A DNA stretch of 64,000 nucleotides, taken from positions 80,590 through 144,589 of the forward strand of contig SMMW01000183.1 in NCBI GenBank assembly GCA_004794655.1. Direction: 5' to 3'. The translations under genes and the position numbers were made by a program. The notes under the pieces are model-generated. The model had not been told where the DNA came from, searched no databases, and saw only the letters and a program-made list of their open reading frames with translations. This document shows positions 21,490-31,419 of the stretch, one piece after another; within the stretch, counting starts at the first letter, position 1, and each line of letters opens with the position of its first letter. This DNA is from Marisa cornuarietis. Taxonomy: Eukaryota; Mollusca; Gastropoda; Architaenioglossa; Ampullariidae.

Positions 21490-23845
21490 CAGCAAACTCA
21501 TTTTAAATTTATTTGGACTAGTATATCATTTTTTTGTATATATCTTATTCTAAGATGCTGTAGGGCTTTACAACATAGAACGAAGTGAACTTCATCTTTT
21601 TCATTTAATTGACATAATGGACATACAAGATCAAGTGTAGTATATCTTCTATATCTAAAGTAATGTACTGCAATGTTAGTTACACCCAGTCGGAATTTAG
21701 CAAGAATTGTCATCAGATAGTAATCTAGATCTATTTGTAAGTATTTTTGACAGCTCCTGAGATTCCATAAGTAGAATAAAAAGAAAATCTCTCACTGCTA
21801 TTGATGTGATCTTCCCACTCTTGCCATCTACACAAAACTTGTCGTTCTTTTAGTTTGTTTAGAAGCAGTCTTTCACATTGTACCCCTTGATTTAACCACA
21901 CAAAACCAAACCCCAGCGAAAATAGCTTTCTTTTAATATTAGATATCCAGTTTGATTTACCTTTTGTTTCTAAATCAAATAACATTCTGTAAATTTTGCG
22001 GGGCAGTCTGTCATCGTTCATTCTGACTAGTTTCAACCAATATCGAACACATTTATTAACTGAATTTACTGTAATTGGGTGTCTATGTAGGTCACCATAC
22101 ACTAAATCATTTGGGGTTCGGCCATCTAGCCCCAGGAAGAATTTTAAGGCAAAGAAGTGGACCTCTTCACAATAATATGATGCCTTGTCTAGTCCCCAGA
22201 GTTCCGCACCATACTGTAGTATAAGTTGGCATCAAAAAGTTTTAAAAATACATCTACACTTGTGTTATTATAAGATCTAAGAGTTTTCATTATTAAGAGT
22301 AAGCCCTTTTTTCCTCTATTTGCCAAGTGCTGGCATGCAGCTGAAAAGCTAAGCTTAGTGGAGAACAGCAATCCAAGATACTTGTATACATTAATAACAG
22401 GCATTACAGTACTGTTATAAGTCCAACGTTCTCTTGCTCCTAGAAACCCATCTTTGCCAAAGACTACAACATTACTTTTATCTAAATTTACATTTAAGTC
22501 CAGGGTAGATGCAGCTATGCTTAAGTTATTCAACTGGTTTTGCAGCCCAATCATTGTTTCGGCTATTAAGACATCATCTGCAAATAGTAGTATAAACAAC
22601 TCTAAATAATTCAAAGGTAAGGAGGCTCCATGTTTTCCATTCTGAATTATCTTGATTGCCATTTCGTTGATAAAGAGGGAGAATAATACAGGACTACACA
22701 CATCCCCTTGCTTTACCCCCTTAGTACAGTTTATGTAGTCGGTTAACTGTGCACCACAGCTGATTCTTACTTTAACATTATTATACATGGCTTTAATAGA
22801 TTTAAACAGCTTGTTCGGGACCCCGTTCTTTAGCAAAACGTGCCATAGTAAGTTTCTATTTATTGAGTCGAACGCTTTTTCAAAGTCAATAAATGCTACG
22901 TATAATTTACAGTTGAGAGCAAACTGTTTTTGAATCATACCCAACAGAGTAAACATATGGTCCACAGTTGAGTATCCTTTCCTAAAACCTGCTTGGTATT
23001 CCCCTATAACCTGTTTTTCATCCATCCACTCTTGCAGTCTACTGTTAATTATGAAACCATATACTTTACTAGCAACATCGCAAATAGAAATACCCCTATA
23101 GTTATTAGGGTTGCTCCTATCTCCTTTTATAAATAATTTTATTGTTATTGATTCTGTCCCTTTTTCTGGAAAGACACCCTTGTTAAATAGTTCGTTAAAA
23201 AATTCATGTAGAAAGTCTACTACAATAGAGCATGAATGTTTTAGAAGCTCACCAATTATCATATCTGGGGCTGCAGCTTTATTATTCTTAATTCTTCGTA
23301 GGGCATGTAATACTTCTTCTTTTGAAATTGGTCGGTCAAAAATGCTGTCACTAACTTCTGGTGTATCATTATTGGAGCAGTCAATGTCTTTATCAAGTAG
23401 TTTTTTGAAATGCTGATACCAGGTATCGAGAGAAATCTTGTTGTTATAATTACTACGCTTTGTAGACATTTTTTGTAGTGTGGACCAAAACATTTGCTGT
23501 TTTTTTATGGCAGTCTTTAACTTATGTATTATTGTTTCATTAAATATCTTCTTTTTTCTTTTTAGTAAGTTCTTATATTCTCTTGTTACTTTAAAATACG
23601 TATGTCTGTCATCATCAAGAAGTGATTTTTTTAATGATTTAAGGGCTTTCCATACCATGTCTTTCTTTTTTACATTAATGATCAAACCAATTGTCTAACT
23701 CTTCTTTTTTACAAGTATTGACACATTTCTCCATACACTTGGCATTTTCCTTAATACAACTATTAAAATAGGTCCATGGCCCCATTTATGTCTGTTTCTA
23801 TCAACTGGATTGCCTGATTTAAATTAAATAAGGTCTCTTCTTTAT
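21490..23845 (-). mobile_element. LINE, nearly intact reverse transcriptase, 5'-truncated (clade unassigned)
   Basis: The 498-codon frame 23685-22189 carries a Lys-rich linker, then reverse transcriptase motifs GDRSNPNNYRGISI, GEYQAGFRKGYST, AFIDFEKAFDSI, KGVKQGDVCSPVLFSLFIN and the catalytic LLFADDVLIAE, then VYKYLGLLFS. After a break near 22190-22100, frames 22102-21731 and 21713-21498 give the C-terminal part with CPLCQLNEKDEVHFVLCC, a Cys/His motif usual at the C-terminus of such elements. Endonuclease sequence is absent. It is the most complete member of its family here. Confidence 0.93.
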
Positions 23846-23849
23846 TCAT

Positions 23850-24165
23850 ATTACTCTGATGGGATTTGTGGGCGTGTCCTGCACTTCTGTGCTGTTCAGT
23901 TGGGAGGAGTGTTTCAACACCTCTTTCAACTCTCTCTCGACTCAGGGCACATTCCAGCACTCTGGAAACTGTCTAACATCGTCCATCTCCCTAAAAAACC
24001 TAATCCTACCCAACGATTTTCGGCCAATAGCTCTAACCTCCCTCGTCTTGAGAAAATTATCAAAACTCTCATCTTAACATCTGTAGAAAGTAAACTGGAT
24101 CCACTGCAATTTGCTAACAGGAAAGGGAGGGGTGAAGACACTATACGCTTACTATCGTGACTCGT
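23850..24165 (+). mobile_element. Rex1/CR1-like LINE reverse transcriptase fragment
   Basis: Two overlapping frames give GVFQHLFQLSLDSG, ISLKN, DFRPIALTS and KLDPLQFANRKGRGEDT, the conserved early reverse transcriptase stretch of Rex1/CR1 elements, with one or more frameshifts. It abuts the 5' break of the 23845-21490 LINE in opposite orientation. Confidence 0.85.
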
Positions 24166-24479
24166 GCTCCACGATGGTGGCTCTGCATTTTCACTATCGT
24201 CTTGAAAGTTCTTCAAACTACTCGCTATGCGTAGGCCACAGGCAGCCCACGCTGACCACAAGTAGGGTAGCCTAAAGAACACATCGCACTGGGCGTAAAT
24301 GAATGAGGGAGAAAACTACTAGAACTTTCGGAAATGTTCCATCGCAGATTTCCCTGCTTGAATATTGCGTTGTGAGTGGTTAGTAAATGAGGACAAACTT
24401 GTAGCATCCCGCCCAACAGAGAAAATCCCCAGGCCCGCTACCCCGATAGCCCGCCTACCTTAGGCCTGGAAAAAGCTTA

Positions 24480-24724
24480 CTGCAGACGTGAAACTCAAAA
24501 TCTGCATGTGTAATCCTAAGGTGTTCTTTCCTCAAACCTTTCTTTAACAGAAAAGGAAAACAACGAAAAAACTCCCCTGACCAAGGCCCCTTCTCAGCCG
24601 TGGGCTGGGGGAACGCATCCCCCCTCCCTGTCCCCAAGTCTCGTCAGGCCTGACGAGAGGCGAACCCAGGACATCCAACCCTCACTGTATTGGTGACAAG
24701 CGATAACCGTGGTACGACCGCGCA
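24480..24724 (-). mobile_element. tRNA-derived SINE
   Basis: On the minus strand the 5' part reads accacggttatcgcttgtca, an A-box-like region, then gggttggatgtcctgggttc followed by gcctctcgtcaggcctga. The word gggttcgcc is B-box-like (GGTTCGANNCC). The body continues to 24480 with ccttggtcag and ctgttaaagaaaggt, shared with the element at 28385-28545. Confidence 0.75.
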
Positions 24725-25933
24725 GTTGAGTAGCGCTGGCAGCTGTCGTCTGCTGTGTGGAAGTTCTGAGTTGTACAAGCAGCTTGTACTTTCTCTCTTG
24801 TGCAATAAGGAGCTATACAAATCATTGATATCAAAGAAATCAATTCGTATATTTCCTTAATACTCATTTTATTTTAATAGCAACAAATCAATAAAGATTG
24901 AAATCAACTTCTTCATCCATTAAAAGTCTTGTTTCAGAATATTTATTCGTATATTCATGTTAAGAGATGGCCTTTTCAGTAAACTAACACGAAGGTTCGA
25001 ATGTGTTTACGACAGCTTGTAGTGATGTCACTAGCTTCATTTCTTACTTCTGATAAATTGAGTAATTTTGAGAATATGAAGAAATATTATCATTTACACA
25101 CTGCAAAAGGGTAATCGCCACATCAGTTTATTGATTGCAACTCAAGGTCGATGGCGAAGCGAGTAAAGCACGGCGGACTGGAATTCAGCCAATAGATCCA
25201 AAATAATAACATTAAATACAGTCCAGCTGTAAACCAGAAGAGGAAGAAAATGCAGCAGATGCACATTTAAACATGAAGGTCCAACACTTTTAGCCAAATC
25301 GATGCACGACCACAAAACATAAACAAAATCAAGGAGAACCGATCCCCTCACCCTGTTAGGCGAAGGGACAGAACTCTACGGAAATGTTATTAGTGTTCAT
25401 GAAAGACCTATTACACAGATGTTTAGTCCCTCGCGTTTATATTTAACTGTTAATTTTATGTCTCCTATGCTTTGTTTTCCACAACCTGAGCAAATAGTTT
25501 TACTGGTGATGACGAGCAGCCTACTGCAGACCTGGCGCAAATAAAATAGATCTGCTAGAACACACTCGTATGTTTTCGTCACAGCTGAGAGAGAGAAAGG
25601 AAAGAGGAGAGAAGGTGACAAAACTGAGGCTGCATTTACAGGGCAAACGGCGACAACTGGCGAACCCGTACGGGTGCATACCTTACACAAGTCAAACTAC
25701 AAACGGGTAAATGTTGACTTATTGGGGGCCTACGACGCCATTGAAGACAGAACATTCAATCTAACTGCTGTCGCCATCGCCTGTCAAGTTCCAAATCTAA
25801 CAGCGAAGGCGATGCTGGTGCTCAGCTGCCAAAGTCTTGTCAAACGAACGACTTCATCTCCTGGTAGAAACCATAACAGTTAACAGCAACAGAAGACAGA
25901 GTCAGTGGAATGTGTCAGAAAACTTACCAGCCT
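24725..25933. other. No gene seen
   Basis: No recognisable frames or repeats. Confidence 0.4.
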
Positions 25934-25952
25934 GAGACTCCATGATGTGAGT
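25934..25952 (-). other. Possible short first coding exon
   Basis: On the minus strand atcATGGAGTCTCAGGCTG is followed by gtaagtttt, a strong donor. A start codon 16 bases before a donor could be a first exon (M-E-S-Q-A), but no partner exon was found. Confidence 0.2.
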
Positions 25953-26044
25953 GAAGAAAATGGCGGTGCTGCTCTACACTAGGTGGCGCTCTTGTGGCGG
26001 TCGTCTGCTGACAGGCCGGAAGTTGATGGGTTGTCTTATCACTG

Positions 26045-26206
26045 GAACACTCACAGCACCAACAATTATTATGAACAATTAATAATAATAATAACAACAA
26101 TAATAACTGCAACATTTGTGTAGCGCATACTCACGCTCCTAGTCACAACCAAGAGCCGGACATGGACGGCTGTCTGACCTGTCGAACACTCACAGAGCCA
26201 ACAATT
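26045..26206 (-). mobile_element. Short LINE tail insertion with a 23-bp target duplication
   Basis: The direct repeats gaacactcacag..ccaacaatt at 26045-26067 and 26184-26206 differ at two bases. They enclose a 116-base L2-type 3' tail (taataataa run and atttgtgtagcgcatactca, as at 13.83 and 17.95 kb). Confidence 0.8.
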
Positions 26207-26289
26207 CACAAGAGAGAGTGAACGGTGCTTGCTGACGATGTAATTACTAAAGAGTTTGACGGACTCTGTAGAATGTTTTGACATCGGCC

Positions 26290-26361
26290 TCATTTATCCA
26301 AATCGGAAAGACTGCTTCCAGTCGTCTTCGTGTGAAGGTTGCTGAGCTGATCTCCTACATC
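26290..26361 (-). CDS. Candidate terminal exon of gene X
   Basis: The acceptor is tttcctttgatttag (26363-26362). It reads in phase 0 DVGDQLSNLHTKTTGSSLSD then LDK and a TGA stop at 26290-26292. The exon at 27000-27126 ends in phase 0, so the junction keeps the frame. Support is only splice signals and phase. Confidence 0.4.
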   Translation of the reverse strand, partial: DVGDQLSNLHTKTTGSSLSDLDK

Positions 26362-26999
26362 CTAAATCAAAGGAAAGAAGAAGCCTTCTTTTCAACAGAG
26401 GAAAATAAACTTTAGTGTGTGTTTCATGTGATTGTGTTTGTCCATTGTTCGTGTAGGTATATGAAGTTAAAAAAAACAACTAAATGGTCCAAACTGAATT
26501 CATTCAACAGACTGGTAAGTCAATCAGATCAAAATTTAATGGGCAACAATAGTTACAACTGACTGCTGATAAGGATTTTTTTTACAATTAAAAATATAAT
26601 GATAGTTTGGAACATGGTTATCGATGTAAAAACTTATTTCTTCCTCATTTAGCTGCATGCAAAATTTTCTGTTTACTTACTGATACTCGATCACACGTGT
26701 TCCCGTTGAAGCTCCTTATAATATGTTTATCATCCTCAATTCTTTTTTCCCCTTTTTAGTTGTTTGGAGCACACACATCAATGGCGCCCTCACACTGTCA
26801 GTTGTTGTGAGCATTATGCTGATAAAGATACGACTGATGATGTGTTTGTGACTGTCACACGATGTTACTTGTAGACCAGACGGTGTAGAAACTGTCGACG
26901 TTGTATATCTGGCGCTTGATCTACCGGCAGTCGTAGTTGTAACATCTCGTGCTGTTGTATAGTAAGCACTGCTGTAGCAATAACATTTCTTCACTTTAC

Positions 27000-27126
27000 T
27001 GAAAGTCCAAGACTTGCTTGTACTGTATAAGTCACTGATAACAATCCATTTTGAAATGTTTTCAGCAAATTCTTGAGTAGAGTGTGGGGACCAAATTCGC
27101 ATGGCACGTTTGAACAAAGCAGAGAC
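27000..27126 (-). CDS. Candidate internal exon of gene X
   Basis: The acceptor is tatatacag (27128-27127) and the donor gtaaag starts at 26999. The frame CSNVPCEFGPHTLLKNLLKT and then SVTYTVQASLGLS joins in phase with 27754-27915. The hydrophilic and amphipathic pattern could fit an extracellular module such as SEA, but that is a guess. An overlapping frame stays open to 26716 and is the main alternative. Confidence 0.45.
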
Positions 27127-27128
27127 CT

Positions 27129-27753
27129 GTATATACACATACATACACATATATAGACATATATACATATACACATATATGCATATATACACATTTATAC
27201 ACATATATTTTATACACATATATTATATATTATATACACATTTATTATATACACATACATACACACATATATATACAAATATTATATACACATATATATA
27301 CACACATATATACACATATTATATACACATATATTACACACAAATATACACACATATACAACATATATACACAAATATATACACATTTATACACATATAT
27401 TATATACACATATACACACATACATACACATATAAACACATCTATTATAAACACATATATTATATACACATATACACACATATACACATATATACACATA
27501 TTATATACACACATATACACATATATTATATTCACATCTACACATATACACACATATATGCACATATATTATATACACATATATTATATACACATATACA
27601 CATATATTATATACACATATACACACATATATAAACACATATATACACACATAATATATACACATATATACACATAGATTATATACACACATATACACAC
27701 ATATATTATATACACACATATATTATACACATATATACACATATATTATATAC
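27129..27753. repeat. Compound (AC/AT)n microsatellite, 625 bp
   Basis: Almost pure alternating purine-pyrimidine sequence made of acacatatat, tatatacaca and attatatacac words. All six frames are open over long stretches (Tyr/Ile/His/Thr-rich and its complement), which is low complexity and not coding. It fills the gap between two candidate exons. Confidence 0.97.
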
Positions 27754-27915
27754 ACATCTCTGAACAAAGTTAATCTACTGTCGTTTGCTGCCATTATCTT
27801 TAGGATTCTCATACCATTGCATCTTTTCTCTTCGACTTCAGCTTGTACGGCCGACTCAATTTTTAGAAATACGTCCGTTTCATCACTTCCTGTTTTCTCG
27901 ACAAATCCAGGTGTG
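27754..27915 (-). CDS. Candidate exon of gene X
   Basis: The acceptor is ttctcttaag (27917-27916) and the donor gtatat starts at 27753. It reads TPGFVEKTGSDETDVFLKIE, then NGMRILKIMAANDSRLTLFRD, 162 bases, phase 2-2. An SEA-like extracellular module is possible, not established. The donor border is also the edge of the microsatellite. Confidence 0.45.
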
Positions 27916-28384
27916 CTTAAGAGAAAAATATTGATATAAAATATTTCATGCCTCTTTGTCATACCATACCACAGGAATATGTTTTTCTGATACTTTGTGC
28001 TCTCTTTCCAGCGATTTTTGCTCAGCAATCGGGTTGGGCTGACCGCTCCCTGAGTGCACACATTGCAAAAGCTCGGCGTGTCGTCTGCTTCATGTTTTTC
28101 TTGAGTAAACGACTATGCGAGAGATTATTGTTGAAAGTATCCATTGTGCGACCTCCCTCTTCTTGAATTCTGTAAAATTATTTTTTTTTAAATAAATGTT
28201 TCATATAATACAGAATGTGAAGCATGTGACTAAAATAAAAAGGAATTGTGGAGTTGGCCTGGCGAGAGGGGTCGGCCGGGAAGGGCCAGTCACAGAGGGG
28301 GACGCAAACACGGCCTGCTGTTTCGTTTTTTTTAAGTGATGAAAATTGTTTGGGAAAAATATAATTTTCATAGAATGACATTAG

Positions 28385-28545
28385 CAGCAGGCCTGACGAG
28401 ATGGGTGGACTGGGGGGGGTCTGGTGTACCCGGGCCAGCGGCTGTGAAAGGGGCCCGGCCTTGGTCAGTGGATTTCTGTTAAAGAAAGGTCCGAGGACAG
28501 AACACTTGGGTGGCATCCACCTGGTAGCATGCTCCCAAAGACAAG
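28385..28545 (+). mobile_element. SINE body, head missing
   Basis: It shares aggcctgacgaga, ccttggtcag, ctgttaaagaaaggt and gaacac in the same order as the minus-strand SINE at 24480-24724, but lacks the tRNA-like head. Confidence 0.7.
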
Positions 28546-28559
28546 TCCGGTACATTTTC

Positions 28560-29168
28560 CAGCTGGACTTTTCTCATAAAGACAACTGTCATGTTAATAT
28601 AAAACAATCCCAAAACTCAAGTCTTAAAAAGAATTTTTAATAAAAATTCCTAGTGCTAAAGCATTTTCAGATGTTTTCAAGGCCTCAAGTACTAGAATGT
28701 CTACTTTATGGGTACATATCTTGTAGAGAGTACACAGTTTTAGGCTTTTCTAGGGAAGAAACTTGGGCCAGGTACTACAAAACATATGTTCAGAACATGC
28801 AGTATTTAACGTAAACCACCATTCATCTATTACTGCACACTTGTCCATAATGATTTTTGAGTAATTACTATTTATTATCTATTGGCCACATTGACTGAAG
28901 GCTCAAGCAAGCCAGCAATATTAGATGCCAGATTAAAGGATATCACAGACTCCATTGCATGCATAGTAATAAGTAAATTCAAGAGCAAGCTTAACTAAAA
29001 TGATACAGTGTTTGCAGACAGATACTGTGTGATAAAGATGAAAGTACTGCTGTGTTGAATGTTCACATTATCTGCCTTCCCTTGCATTCATTTAAAAAAA
29101 CTAATCCTTTGCGCATGATCCCTCAGTTTCAAGCGTAAGTGATCAGCGAAATACAGCGTTGCTGGTCT
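28560..29168. other. No gene seen
   Basis: AT-rich, with no supported frame. Confidence 0.45.
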
Positions 29169-29188
29169 TTCTCTCTCTCTCTCACTCA

Positions 29189-29224
<36 letters not shown>
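29169..29224. repeat. (CT)n(CA)n microsatellite
   Basis: ctctctctctctc then cacacaca, about 55 bases. Confidence 0.97.
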
Positions 29225-29226
<2 letters not shown>

Positions 29227-29289
29227 CATTGCTACTAAATATTCTGAGATGTAAATGGAAAAAGTATTTATAAAATGCATTAACCTACC

Positions 29290-29510
29290 GTGCTTGATGC
29301 AGTCTTCCTCGAAGTGGCGACTGCAAATAGTCGCTTTGTCAGGATTAAACGAAGCATCACATCTGCTTATGGCGTGCTCAGGGCGCCTTCTCCACTCATC
29401 TTGTTCCACACTCACGCCAAGCCGAGGCAGGCGCATGAAACTTAAACCCCGGCATCTGGCATTGTTGGTCTTGCACAATGGTACACAACAATTTGCACCG
29501 CAAGAACATT
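29290..29510 (-). CDS. THAP-type zinc-finger exon
   Basis: The minus-strand frame reads CCVPLCKTNNARCRGLSF, later DEWRRRPEHAI, then ICSRHFEEDCIKHG, followed by gtaggt, a donor at 29289. The C-x3-4-C ... C-x2-H spacing, the central W and the closing F match the THAP C2CH DNA-binding domain, which is usually at the protein N-terminus. It is used by host transcription regulators and P-element-like transposases. No ATG is in this frame: it runs back into a 13-A tract (29509-29522), where another frame (29651-29523) starts MEEQLGRLHRKVRK. Either the tract has shifted the frame or the start is upstream. Downstream exons were not found. Confidence 0.8.
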
Positions 29511-29529
29511 TTTTTTTTTTTTGCAAGTG

Positions 29530-31410
29530 AATAATTCAAGGTGCTCGATTCTCCCATCCTCGAAGACAGAGCCGGAAGTTGCTATCACCGCATGCGCGAA
29601 CATGGCCGGTTTTCGCACTTTTCGGTGCAGACGACCAAGCTGCTCTTCCATCTATATAATTCCGTGACTGTAACTACGGCATCAACACATCGGCCAGCTG
29701 GTCATTACCTTTCCTTCTAGTCTCCCACCTTCTTTTGCTCTTTGCCGACGAAGCTTCCAGTAAAAAGGAGATAATATCTACCCGATATCCGTCCCCAAAA
29801 GCCACCTCCGAATCTTTCTTATCGTGCGCGAGTTGTCTTCAAGGAAGCTATCATATATATTGCTGTATATTGAGTTTTGCAGTGGCTGCGACATTTGTTT
29901 TTCAAATAATTACATGCTTATATTTGAATGTGTTTTTAAAGGAGCTTCGTGTAACGTATATTTGTTTCACGATGAAGAAGGGAGGAAAAAAAGTTTACAG
30001 ATGTGCTATGACATAAAAAGTGTTAGTTTGTCTACGTTTCCGTTAAATTGCTACTTGTCTTGACACCCGCCATCAAGGTAGAGGAAAATTATGTTGGCCC
30101 TGTTTTAGTTTAAAGGCCAGTGACAAAGATGACAACAAGTTCCACCCATGCCGGCCATCGGCCGCAATGCATTGTTGCTGCCCACATGACAAGAGGGAAA
30201 GGGAGGGGGGGTTGATAATTTCTGGAAAACTCGAGGGGATGGAATTTTATGGGAATTAAATGGTCGGGGTTGGGAGCACTTGGAGGTGTAGACTGACATT
30301 TTTATGAGATAGTTAGACGAGTCAGCAGTAAAGTCGCCGTGTGTTTGACTTAATTTTTCCCTCCCTTTCTCTCGACGTCCTTGGACCAAAGAAAGCTCGA
30401 CAGTTGGACCTTAGAGAAAGCTATACACACTTAGTTTAACATCTGTTCACACCACACTCTCCTGTCTGTCGCACGCTGTCTTCTAGACTCGAAAAGCCGA
30501 GATACGCTGCACTTTGTTTGTTTGGTGAGTACAGTAATTTTTTTATTTATGCTTCTATGATTTTCTGTTTATTGGCAAATATCATTTGACAAGGCTGGAA
30601 CATTTGCTTTGTCTTCTTAAACTGAGCAAGTATTTAAACTGATACTGACCGATGGGGGTTGAAGTCGACCGAGTTCGCTTGGTAGAAAGTTGAAGGAATT
30701 CAGTATAAGGCGGCAGTTCAGTTATGTGTGTGTGTGCGTGCACGTGCGGTTTTGCTAAGGGAATAAATGAATTAAATATAGGAAGAGACTTTATATTGGT
30801 GCTGCGTGTTTGCCTCGTTTGTAATGTACGTTGATAAAAAAGATAACTGATGTGCTCTGCTGTTCGTAGCAGCAAACACTTTTTTTAATGAGGGTATTAA
30901 CGAATCTTTCGAGTTTTTGACATCGCTGTTGACCTAACAGGCCTTCCTTACTCTGGGGATGTTTTCTATAGAGCGGGTTACTACACGTTTGATCCTTTAA
31001 CATCATTTTTCCTCATTTACTATAACCACTCACGTGTAAACAATTTTAGTTAAAGTAGTGATGTACTTGTCCTGATGTTTGCAGTCAATATTTCGTTACT
31101 GAATAAAATGTAGATATTGACAATCGAATTGTAAACATATTATTATATATTGGGAAAATATTTTACGATTACAATTACAAGGGGCCCGGAAATTCGTCTG
31201 TCCCGGGGCGCGTGCTGGCTCTCGGCGGCCCTGTCACTAGTCAGGATTTATGGCCCTCGCTTTGACCATCCTTTCAGGTCATTAAGAGGAGCGGTGGTAA
31301 TTTGACTGGTGCACTGTTGGTGGTCTAAACCAGTTTAGCTTAAAGTGGAAAATACGCTTTGTACAGCTAGGTAACGCTGACCTGATAATACATATCTTTC
31401 AAAGAAAGGT
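29530..31410. other. No gene seen; possible untranslated exon ending near 30523
   Basis: No coding frame is supported. On the plus strand actcgaaaagccgagatacg leads to ctttgtttgtttg and then gtgagtac, a good donor at 30523-30530, so 30400-30523 could be a 5' untranslated exon. GC-rich sequence at 31185-31260 is unassigned. Confidence 0.3.
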
Positions 31411-31419
31411 TCGTGATTG

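Noticed and set aside
27101..27719. Long open frames rich in Tyr, Ile, His, Thr or Cys, Val, Met on both strands
   Set aside because: They are translations of an AC/AT microsatellite, which has no stops in several frames.
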